Positions 1 to 6,154 of a stretch of DNA of 15,017 nucleotides are shown piece after piece. The notes under the pieces are model-generated. The model made no database searches. It was not told the DNA's origin and saw only the letters and a program-made list of their open reading frames with translations. Every line of letters starts with the position of its first letter. Position 1 is the stretch's first letter. The stretch comes from Candidatus Methanoperedens sp. (lineage in GTDB: Archaea; Halobacteriota; Methanosarcinia; Methanosarcinales; Methanoperedenaceae): NCBI GenBank assembly GCA_027460605.1, contig JAPZAN010000123.1, positions 1-15,017 of the forward strand, read 5' to 3'. The translations under genes and the position numbers were made by a program.

Positions 1-2
1 TG

Positions 3-221
3 GTCAACCGAGAAAAGATTGAGGATTATTTTTATCTTGGAATTTTCCTGATAGCCATGTTGTTCGCATTGATTTCCGTATTTAATCTTTACTCTGCAAT
101 CAATATGCTTATAGGAACTTTTATCGAATACAGGTATAAGCCCATTTTTGATGCATTCTATGCCATATCGATACTGGCTATCAGTATTTATTTCATAAAA
201 GAAAGATTGATTAAAAAATAG
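3..221 (+). CDS. Small membrane protein, 3' part
   Basis: The reading frame is open from the window edge to a TAG at 219-221 and encodes 72 residues beginning VNREKIEDYFYLGIF. Two hydrophobic stretches suggest membrane helices: one around residues 11-37 (LGIFLIAMLFALISVFNLYS and beyond) and one around residues 49-64 (DAFYAISILAISIYF). The protein ends with a basic tail (KERLIKK), which by the positive-inside rule would face the cytoplasm. The base before position 1 is unknown, so the true start may be one codon upstream (xTG) or much further away. I do not recognise the family. The gene ends just before the trpB2 remnant. Confidence 0.6.
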   Translation, partial: VNREKIEDYFYLGIFLIAMLFALISVFNLYSAINMLIGTFIEYRYKPIFDAFYAISILAISIYFIKERLIKK

Positions 222-283
222 TGGGAATCTGTTCATCAACCTTGATATACCCCCACGTAAATATTATCCCACGAGGTTTCCTT

Positions 284-415
284 ATGCAAAATACAAAGAT
301 ACTTTTAGATGAAAATGATATCCCGAAGAAATGGTACAACATACTTCCCGATATGGGGGCATACGATAGCTATTTCAGCGGGAAAATGTCGGATGAAGCC
401 GCCAATGAAGAATAA
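284..415 (+). pseudogene. trpB2: TrpB2 remnant: N- and C-termini joined, middle deleted
   Basis: A 43-codon frame starts MQNTKILLDENDIPKKWYNI, the characteristic N-terminus of TrpB2-type tryptophan synthase beta chains, and continues to NILPD. It then jumps to DMGAYDSYFSGKM, which matches the C-terminal end of the same family as I remember it (a ...GHGxFDMxAYDxYFSGKL-like tail). Everything between is missing, including the PLP lysine, the glutamate and the glycine-rich phosphate loop. TrpB2 is usually about 430-450 residues, so roughly 1.2 kb appears lost in frame. The joint lies on a shared GAT (Asp) codon, as expected of a short-homology deletion. The GAGGT ribosome binding site at 273-277 is intact, so a short peptide could still be made, but it cannot be an enzyme. 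A chimeric assembly is the alternative. Confidence 0.75.
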
Positions 416-1589
416 GCACGGGTTCATCAAAGAAGGATTCGATTTGAAATGGATTGACAGGTTATTTGGGAAAAGGCAAACCTCACCATCCGGGATAACG
501 TTCGATGACCTGCCTGAATGGCTTGAATCAAGGTCGAAGAAGATATCGGAGGAGATGGGCAGAGACGCTTCTTCCCTTTATTCCGAGATAAGGGAAGCGC
601 TATCTGCAATAAAGGAAAACATGACCGTACTTGAAGAGGCAACACCTGAGGGGAGGTTCCATCTTAAAATGGTGAAAGTTGCAGCAAGCAACAGGGACAA
701 CATGAGTAAGCAGGTGAGGATGCTTCTTGAGAATATTAATATCCCGCAAGCTACCGATATCGGCGCTATCATGACTTTTCATGAAAATGCTAGACAGACC
801 CTGACAGTCTGCCTTGAAAATATGATGAAAAGCTACCAGTACACCAAACTGGTTTATTTTGAAGAGTCAAAAGAATTAATCGCAAAAGTAAACGCGCTCG
901 GAAGGCTCCTGAACCAGCTTATAGAACCCATAGATAACAAAAGAAACGTGCTGGATGCTCTGAATATTGCCAAAACCACAATACAAAATATCAAGAATTT
1001 AACCTTGGATATCGGGTTCAATGAAAAAACAATAAAAGAGAGCGAAGAAAAAATCGCCATTTTGAAAAAAGAACTCAAAGAGAAAGAGAAAGCCCTTGAC
1101 CTGTTAAGGGAAAGCGAACCATGGAAAGAGTATATTAAAAGCAGGGAAGAACTTATCTCGCTTGAGACCGATGCCAGGAAAAAGGAGGATGATTTGAAGG
1201 GTCTCATTCTGCCTTTGAATAAAGCCCTGTCGAGGCTCAAGCAGCTTAGCGATAGCGGGAGATATACATTGGCTCCTGAAATTAAGGAGGGGCTGAATTT
1301 ATGCTTATCTGACCAGATAAATGTAAATCCTGAATTCTTTATCGAATTCCAGAAAATCGTTGAAAGCGGCGTCCTTAACCTCACAACAGAAAAAACCAAT
1401 AAAATCCTTGAACAAACAAAACTTGTAGTTGCATCATTGGATTCGTTAAAATTAGAATATCAGGCTCTTACAGAGGATATTGAGAAGCAAAAAGAAAAGA
1501 TATCAGGGCTGAAATCAGCTGATGAAGAAGCAGGACCGCCTGTATTCCCCTTTCATCCTCGCCCAGACCGCAAAAGCAATGGGAATTGA
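405..1589 (+). CDS. Coiled-coil protein of unknown function
   Basis: The start is uncertain. The frame is open from an ATG at 309, but codons 309-404 overlap the trpB2 remnant and read as noise. ATG 405 gives MKNKHGF. A TTG at 444 gives a natural-looking start (LKWIDRLFGKR) with AAGGA at 434-438 in front, and may be the true one. The protein is about 380-394 residues, without signal peptide or membrane segment. After a conserved-looking head (ITFDDLPEWLESRSKKISEEM) it is almost wholly helical and charged, with long coiled-coil segments such as KIAILKKELKEKEKALDLLR. Its last roughly 23 codons overlap the DsrE-like gene in another frame, and the tail after about SADEEAG (PPVFPFHPRPDRKSNGN) looks like out-of-frame sequence. 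The native C-terminus may therefore be lost. The function is unknown; a structural or cytoskeleton-like role is only a guess. Confidence 0.7.
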   Translation: MKNKHGFIKEGFDLKWIDRLFGKRQTSPSGITFDDLPEWLESRSKKISEEMGRDASSLYSEIREALSAIKENMTVLEEATPEGRFHLKMVKVAASNRDNMSKQVRMLLENINIPQATDIGAIMTFHENARQTLTVCLENMMKSYQYTKLVYFEESKELIAKVNALGRLLNQLIEPIDNKRNVLDALNIAKTTIQNIKNLTLDIGFNEKTIKESEEKIAILKKELKEKEKALDLLRESEPWKEYIKSREELISLETDARKKEDDLKGLILPLNKALSRLKQLSDSGRYTLAPEIKEGLNLCLSDQINVNPEFFIEFQKIVESGVLNLTTEKTNKILEQTKLVVASLDSLKLEYQALTEDIEKQKEKISGLKSADEEAGPPVFPFHPRPDRKSNGN

Positions 1590-1848
1590 TGCGACAATAT
1601 ATTTCCTCGGTATGGGAATAACTGTCGTTAAAAAAGGAAATGCGGAAAAGATAAAGCTCGGGAAATTCCCCTCTCTCAAAGAGGTAATGGACCAGACCGT
1701 GAAGGCAGGTGTAAAACTCATGGTCTGCGAGCAGAGCTGCCAGCTCATAAACCTTGGACGGGGAGATTTTATTCCCGTGGCAGAAATCGTTGGCGCTGCC
1801 ACGTTAAATGACCTTGTGCTTGAAGCTGACGGAACGATGTGGTTTTAG
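1522..1848 (+). CDS. DsrE/DsrF-like sulfur-relay family protein, N-terminus short
   Basis: The 108-residue protein matches the DsrE/DsrF/TusD fold: YSPFILAQTAKAMGIDATIYF (helix and strand), GITVVKKGNAEKIKLGKFPS, then KLMVCEQSCQLI with cysteines at residues 69 and 73. The first of these sits where DsrE-type proteins carry a persulfide-bearing cysteine. Family members normally begin with a beta strand and a glycine-rich turn (KVxxxxTSG-like, about 12-15 residues) before the DRxYSPF segment. Here the frame has a TGA at 1510-1512 and starts only at MKKQDRLYSPF, so the first strand is missing. The gene overlaps the coiled-coil gene by 68 bases, and its stop overlaps the ribosome binding site of the rubredoxin-like gene. 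The cluster around it suggests a role in persulfide or sulfur handling, which is inference. It may be partly defective. Confidence 0.75.
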   Translation: MKKQDRLYSPFILAQTAKAMGIDATIYFLGMGITVVKKGNAEKIKLGKFPSLKEVMDQTVKAGVKLMVCEQSCQLINLGRGDFIPVAEIVGAATLNDLVLEADGTMWF

Positions 1849-1856
1849 GAGGAAGT

Positions 1857-2018
1857 GTGAAAACCCAATGGAAATGCTCCATGTGCGGCTATCAGTTCGA
1901 AGGCGACCCTTCGCCTCCTGAGCGGTGCCCTTCGTGCAAAGAAGCGTGCGCATTCATTGATGCGACCTGCTATATCCCTGAATGCGAGAGACCGGAAGGC
2001 AGGGACAGGCGGATATGA
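1857..2018 (+). CDS. Rubredoxin-like zinc/iron-binding small protein
   Basis: This 53-residue gene has a GTG start preceded by a perfect AGGAGG at 1847-1852, nine bases after the DsrE-like stop begins its last codon overlap. The protein begins VKTQWKCSMCGYQFEGDPSP and continues PERCPSCKE. CxxCGYxxxGDxPPxxCPxC is the rubredoxin / rubrerythrin C-terminal knuckle pattern (Cys7, Cys10, Cys24, Cys27), which binds one Fe or Zn. Unlike ordinary rubredoxins it carries three more cysteines (31, 38 and 43, ACAFIDATCYIPEC). It may accept electrons from flavoproteins; the neighbouring flavodoxin and FAD reductase make a redox role plausible, but that is inference. It is too short for most ORF callers. 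Confidence 0.82.
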   Translation: MKTQWKCSMCGYQFEGDPSPPERCPSCKEACAFIDATCYIPECERPEGRDRRI

Positions 2019-2023
2019 TCAGT

Positions 2024-2088
2024 CTTTGCGACCTCTGCGTGTCTGCGGTGAATTAATACTGCACCGCAAAGGCGCAAAGAACGCAAAG
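2024..2088. repeat. Imperfect inverted repeat (27-bp arms, 11-base loop)
   Basis: The left arm at 2024-2050 (CTTTGCG then CTCTGCG-like units, ending GCGGTG) pairs with the right arm at 2062-2088 (CACCGCAAAGGCGCAAAG and onward to CGCAAAG). They match at 21 of 27 positions around the loop AATTAATACTG. It lies between the rubredoxin-like and IscS-like genes. The arms are built from a repeated 'tttgcg/tctgcg' unit. It could be a dispersed intergenic repeat, a transcript-processing hairpin or a partial terminator; no T-run follows. Confidence 0.75.
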
Positions 2089-2126
2089 CATTTTCAGGAT
2101 TTCGCTAACTACAAAGGAGAGAAAGA

Positions 2127-3293
2127 ATGAGACAGGTTTACATGGATTATGGTTCGGCGTCGTCAGTCGATGCGCGGGTGCTTGAAGCCATGATGCCGTA
2201 TTTTGATAAAGAGGTCGGGAACCCTTCATCCCTTCATTCGCCAGGAAGAAAAGCCAAACGCGAGCTTGAAGCCGCACGCATAAAAGTTGCAAACCTGGTT
2301 ACCGCGCCCAACCCCAAAAGCATAATTTTCACATCATGCGCCACGGAATCAAATAACCTGGCACTGCGAGGCGCAACGCTTCGGTATAAGGATAAAGGGA
2401 ATCACATAATCACCACTTCGGTTGAGCATATGTCGGTGATGAATACATTAAAAGACCTTCAAAGAAGCGGGTTTGAGGGGACGTATATTCCTGTTGACAA
2501 AGACGGGCTTGCGGATGCTGAGAAAATCAAGAACGCAATAACAGAAAAAACCATTCTAATTTCTGTCCAGTTTGCTAACGGCGAGGTGGGGACGGTGCAG
2601 CCGATACGTGAAATCGGGGAAATTGCGTCAGATAAGAAAATCCTGTTCCATGTTGACGGGACGGCTGCATGCGGTAAAGTCCCGGTTGATGTCGAAAAAG
2701 AGCATATCGACCTTCTTACCATTTCTTCAAATGATATGGGGGGGCCGAAAGGCGCGGGAGCCCTGTATGTTAAACAGGGAGTAAGGATATTGCCTTTCAT
2801 GCTGGGAGGAGGGCAGGAATTCGGCATGAGAAGCGGCTCTGAGAATATGCCGGGCATTGTTGGCATGGGAAAAGCAGCAGAGCTTGCCCTTGCGGAAATG
2901 GTTGATAATGGCGCACGGCTTATCAGGATGCGCGACCGGCTGATGGACAATATCCTGAAAACAGAGTACGCATATCTCACAGGTCACAGGACAAAGCGTC
3001 TCCCAAATAACGCAAGTTTCAGGTTCAGTTTCATTGAAGGCGAGAGCATCATACTCCAGCTTAACGACCTTGGAATAACCGCAAGCACAGGCTCGGCATG
3101 TTCCACGAAAACGCTTGAACCCTCGCATGTGCTTATTGCAATGGGATTAAGGCATGAGGAAGCCCACGGCTCGCTCCTGCTCACGCTTGGAAAATCAAAT
3201 ACCGAAGAAGATGTTGATTATGTCATTGAATCCGTGCCTAAAATAGTGGCAAAACTTCGGGCTTTGTCGCCGCTGTATCCGAGAAAAGGGTGA
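2127..3293 (+). CDS. iscS: IscS/NifS-type protein lacking the PLP lysine
   Basis: The 388-residue protein is clearly of the cysteine desulfurase family (fold-type I aminotransferase): YMDYGSASS near the N-terminus, TSCATESNN (69-77), the PLP-stacking His101, FHVDGTAACGK with Asp177, GSEN (237-240), and the mobile loop GSACSTKTLEPS with the catalytic-type Cys325. The segment that normally reads S-x-H-K-x-Y-GPKG reads S-S-N-D-M-G-GPKG. The Schiff-base lysine is therefore Asp203, the adjacent histidine is Asn202, and the PLP-contacting Gln of the DATQ motif is Ala180. From memory, the Archaeoglobus fulgidus IscS has the same Lys-to-Asp change, lacks desulfurase activity and can supply a cysteine ligand to the cluster on IscU. 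The start ATG has GGAGAGAAAG before it. The IscU fusion begins 4 bases after the stop, so the two are surely cotranscribed. It is probably an assembly partner rather than a desulfurase. Confidence 0.93.
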   Translation: MRQVYMDYGSASSVDARVLEAMMPYFDKEVGNPSSLHSPGRKAKRELEAARIKVANLVTAPNPKSIIFTSCATESNNLALRGATLRYKDKGNHIITTSVEHMSVMNTLKDLQRSGFEGTYIPVDKDGLADAEKIKNAITEKTILISVQFANGEVGTVQPIREIGEIASDKKILFHVDGTAACGKVPVDVEKEHIDLLTISSNDMGGPKGAGALYVKQGVRILPFMLGGGQEFGMRSGSENMPGIVGMGKAAELALAEMVDNGARLIRMRDRLMDNILKTEYAYLTGHRTKRLPNNASFRFSFIEGESIILQLNDLGITASTGSACSTKTLEPSHVLIAMGLRHEEAHGSLLLTLGKSNTEEDVDYVIESVPKIVAKLRALSPLYPRKG

Positions 3294-3297
3294 AAAT

Positions 3298-4632
3298 ATG
3301 GAAGAACAATTCGAATACTCAGAAAAAGTAATGGAGCATTTCAGGAACCCGCGCAATGTTGGAGAGGTCAAGGACGCCGACGGGATAGGAAGGGTCGGGA
3401 ACCCTGTTTGCGGGGATTTGATGGAGATACAAATCAAAGTCGAGAACAATATTTTAAAGGACGTGAAATTCAAGACCTTCGGCTGCGGCTCTGCAATCGC
3501 AACAAGCAGCATGATAACAGAAATGGCCATTGGTAAAACGCTTGAAGAAGCTCTTAAAATTACAAGGGGAGATGTGGCGGCTGAACTTGACGGCCTGCCT
3601 CCTATCAAAATGCACTGCTCAAATCTTGCAGCCGATGCGCTTCATGCTGCAATAAAGGATTACATGACCAAAAAAGAGGAGAAAGCCAAAGTCGAGGCTG
3701 AGAAATACGATTTCGATGTGATTATCGTAGGCGGGGGCCCGGGCGGGCTGACGACCGGCATTTTATGTGCCTACAGAGGGCTTAAAACCGCGATATTTGA
3801 AGCTTCAAACTGGGGCGGGATACTTTCGTGGTTATGCCCGAACAAGATGATTGAGAACTTCCCGGGTCTTTGTGAGAAATCAACATGTACTGACCTTGTT
3901 GAAAGCTGGGTGAATGAAGCAAAGAAACTGAAAGTGGAAATGAAAAAAGAACGCGTGAATGAAATCACACAGGATAAGAAAATCATTGCTGAAAGCGGCG
4001 CGTACAGAGGAAAGATTATCGTTCTTGCAACTGGAAGTTCCCCATCCACAGGCGGTATTAAAGGTGAAGATAAATTCAGCAAGAATGAACGCGGCGTATA
4101 TTATTATGTCAGGGACCCCCAGAATTTTGTGGGGAAACGCGTCCTCGTCGTCGGGGGCGGTAATTCCGCGGTTGACGCGGCGCTTTCCCTTGCTGATACT
4201 GCCGACCTCATCACCATAGCGCACAGGAAGGATGAGTTGAGGGTGGTGCCGCAGAAGATAGAGCGCCTGAAGGCGATAGATAAAATCAAAGTGCTGTATA
4301 ATACCGAGGTTCTCGAAATAGCCGGCACTGAAAAAGTCGAGAAAGCAATTATGAAAGACCTAAAGGAGGATGAAACCATCCAGCAGGTTGTGGATTCGGT
4401 TGTGCTGGCTGTGGGTTTGACGCCGAACACCGAGATTTTCAAGAAACTCGGGCTTGAGATGGATGAAAAAGGCTACCTCAAGACCGATAAAACCCAGAAA
4501 ACCAATATCGATGGGATTTATGCTGTTGGCGACATAGCCTCTGACCTCCAACTGGTCGTTGTCGCGGTGGCGCATGGGGCAACCGTGGCGCATAATGCGT
4601 ATATCGAACTGCGAAAACCTTATTGGCGTTAA
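3298..4632 (+). CDS. IscU scaffold fused to TrxR-like FAD/NAD(P)H oxidoreductase
   Basis: One uninterrupted 444-residue frame holds two proteins. Residues 1-122 are an IscU/NifU-N scaffold with all three cluster cysteines and the key aspartate: NPVCGD (Cys38, Asp40), FGCGSAIATSS (Cys63), MHCSNLAADAL (Cys107). Residues 123-137 are a charged linker (KKEEKAKVEAEKY). Residues 138-444 are a thioredoxin-reductase-like flavoprotein: FAD motif VGGGPGG (144-150), NAD(P)H motif GGGNSA (286-291), HRKDELR (309-315, basic residues suggesting NADPH), and GDIA (411-414). The redox CxxC that thioredoxin reductases carry before the second Rossmann motif is replaced by YYYVRD (268-273). It thus resembles TrxR-like ferredoxin/flavodoxin:NADP reductases rather than a disulfide reductase. 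The order IscS, IscU-reductase, flavodoxin suggests electron supply to cluster assembly; that is inference. Confidence 0.92.
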   Translation: MEEQFEYSEKVMEHFRNPRNVGEVKDADGIGRVGNPVCGDLMEIQIKVENNILKDVKFKTFGCGSAIATSSMITEMAIGKTLEEALKITRGDVAAELDGLPPIKMHCSNLAADALHAAIKDYMTKKEEKAKVEAEKYDFDVIIVGGGPGGLTTGILCAYRGLKTAIFEASNWGGILSWLCPNKMIENFPGLCEKSTCTDLVESWVNEAKKLKVEMKKERVNEITQDKKIIAESGAYRGKIIVLATGSSPSTGGIKGEDKFSKNERGVYYYVRDPQNFVGKRVLVVGGGNSAVDAALSLADTADLITIAHRKDELRVVPQKIERLKAIDKIKVLYNTEVLEIAGTEKVEKAIMKDLKEDETIQQVVDSVVLAVGLTPNTEIFKKLGLEMDEKGYLKTDKTQKTNIDGIYAVGDIASDLQLVVVAVAHGATVAHNAYIELRKPYWR

Positions 4633-4660
4633 AGGTCAAATGCTTGTTAAGGGGAATAAT

Positions 4661-5104
4661 ATGGCAAAAGTGGCAATAATATACGATTCTGCAACGCATA
4701 ATACCGAGATGATGGCAAAAGCCATAGCAGAAGGAATAAAGTCAGAAAAAGTGGAGGTAAAACTCTCCCATGTCCATGAGGCAAGGATAGATGATATCAA
4801 AAATATTGATGGCCTTGTTCTCGGTTCGGGAACGTACCATCATGAAATCATGCCTGCCCTTGAGGTTTTCATTGAAAAAGTAAAGGATGTGGACATGAAG
4901 GGTAAAGTGGGAGCAGCATTTTGTTCATACGGCTGGTCTCCTGAAGTTGTTGATCTTATCACGAACAGGTTGAGAGGTTTTGGGATGGAGACGTTAGACG
5001 GTCTTCTTATTCATGAAAAACCTGATGAAGCCGGATTGGAAAAGTGCAGGGAGTTTGGAAGGAAGATTGCGAGGAAGGTGCATTTAAGTTCAGATACGAA
5101 TTAG
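4661..5104 (+). CDS. Flavodoxin, FprA C-terminal type
   Basis: The 147-residue flavodoxin fold has the FMN phosphate loop IIYDSATHNTEMMA (residues 6-19), the second loop GSGTYHHEIMP and the third AFCSYGWSPEV. These are the signatures of the flavodoxin domain of A-type flavoproteins (FprA, rubredoxin:oxygen oxidoreductase). The metallo-beta-lactamase diiron half is absent, so it is a free-standing electron carrier. ATG 4661 follows AAGGGG at 4649-4654; longer in-frame starts at 4559 or 4640 would add residues unlike the family and overlap or crowd the preceding gene. It lies 28 bases after the IscU-reductase stop and is probably cotranscribed. It is a natural redox partner for the fused FAD domain or the rubredoxin-like protein. 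The protein is cytosolic. Confidence 0.88.
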   Translation: MAKVAIIYDSATHNTEMMAKAIAEGIKSEKVEVKLSHVHEARIDDIKNIDGLVLGSGTYHHEIMPALEVFIEKVKDVDMKGKVGAAFCSYGWSPEVVDLITNRLRGFGMETLDGLLIHEKPDEAGLEKCREFGRKIARKVHLSSDTN

Positions 5105-5134
5105 TATGAGAAATTTTCATAATCTTGAGGCTTT

Positions 5135-6154
5135 ATGATGCTCCCAATATCATACGAATGTGACAAGAGTATTGAGGTTTATTATTTATCGAAGGAGTTT
5201 ATTGAAAATGGCAAAATTAAAGAAAAAATATCTGATCTTTTTTGGATTTATTATAGTATTGGTGATTTAATACCACACACAACCGAAAGTCTTTGGTCTG
5301 GTCATTTTTTCCCTTGGACAGAATCTTGGGAAGAAGTGCAAATTTCTTATAATCTTTGCTTGTTTGGATTTTATAAGCAAGCAATGGTATCCTTAAGAAG
5401 TGCTTTAGAGCTTGGGTTGCTATCAGTGTACTGGAATCTAAATGACGATGGACATAAAATAATCAGGGAATGGCTTAAATCAGAAAAATACACCCCTTAC
5501 AATGATGAAATTTGGAAAAAATTGAAAAATCATAAAAATTTTAAATTATTCCAACAAAAAATTGATATAAAAAATCGAATATCAAACCTCGGATTTTTAA
5601 GTAATTTTGTTCACTCAAAAGGTCATAAGTATTCAAATTCGATTGGTTTATTAAAATCAAATTTTCAAACTTTTGAGGACAAAGCCTTCAATATTTGGTT
5701 TGGTGCTTTCGAGGAAGTTGTGAAGGTGTTATCAATTTTACATTTGATAAAATATCCAATTGGGGTTATTCAGTTCGATTACCATAAAAAATTCGGCATT
5801 GATACCCCAATGTTTGGCGGTTTACAAGAATTTAAGATAGAATGGATTAAAAAGCTAATTTCCAAAGAAGAATTTAACCAAATTGAGATGATTGCTCAAC
5901 AAGATGAAACTGTTAAAGAAATACTGGAATGGATTTCACAACTACCAGATATGTCAGAGGATGAGCGCGAACAACAAATTATTGATTTTGATAAGGAAAC
6001 GATTCACAGGGAAGGTCTTGAAAATTGGCTAAAGAATGAGAAATTCATTTTTGAAAAATCGGAAAATAACGAAAAGTACCAGAAACGCTTCGTATATTTA
6101 ACCAATTGGGCTAAAGAAAATAAGTTTGAAAAACCTATCTGGGAGAGAAAATAA
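5135..6154 (+). CDS. Orphan AT-rich hypothetical protein, possibly acquired
   Basis: This is a 339-residue protein of unrecognised family. TGAGG at 5124-5128 precedes ATG 5135; ATG 5138 directly follows and is equally possible. It is helical, rich in Lys, Phe, Trp and Ile, without signal peptide or clear membrane segment. A helical stretch GFYKQAMVSLRSALELGLLS followed later by NFVHSKGHK recalls helical proteins with an R...E and xH pattern (DUF5677- or HEPN-like). That is only a faint resemblance and I claim no function. Its codons are much richer in A/T (AAA, TTT, ATT, AAT) than those of the neighbours, and it sits at the edge of an island of remnants and toxin-antitoxin genes. Both facts suggest horizontal transfer. 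A defence role is possible from context only. Confidence 0.75.
   Translation: MMLPISYECDKSIEVYYLSKEFIENGKIKEKISDLFWIYYSIGDLIPHTTESLWSGHFFPWTESWEEVQISYNLCLFGFYKQAMVSLRSALELGLLSVYWNLNDDGHKIIREWLKSEKYTPYNDEIWKKLKNHKNFKLFQQKIDIKNRISNLGFLSNFVHSKGHKYSNSIGLLKSNFQTFEDKAFNIWFGAFEEVVKVLSILHLIKYPIGVIQFDYHKKFGIDTPMFGGLQEFKIEWIKKLISKEEFNQIEMIAQQDETVKEILEWISQLPDMSEDEREQQIIDFDKETIHREGLENWLKNEKFIFEKSENNEKYQKRFVYLTNWAKENKFEKPIWERK

Noticed and set aside
309..404. N-terminal extension of the coiled-coil gene
   Set aside because: These codons overlap the trpB2 remnant in another frame and read as noise; starts at 405 or 444 are better.
854..1399. 181-codon minus-strand frame opposite the coiled-coil gene
   Set aside because: It is serine/phenylalanine-rich because it mirrors lysine/glutamate codons, lacks a convincing ribosome binding site and matches no family.
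2024..2088. Possible CRISPR unit or tRNA
   Set aside because: There is only one inverted pair with no regular spacers, and no cloverleaf or CCA-proximal T-arm pattern; it is a hairpin repeat.
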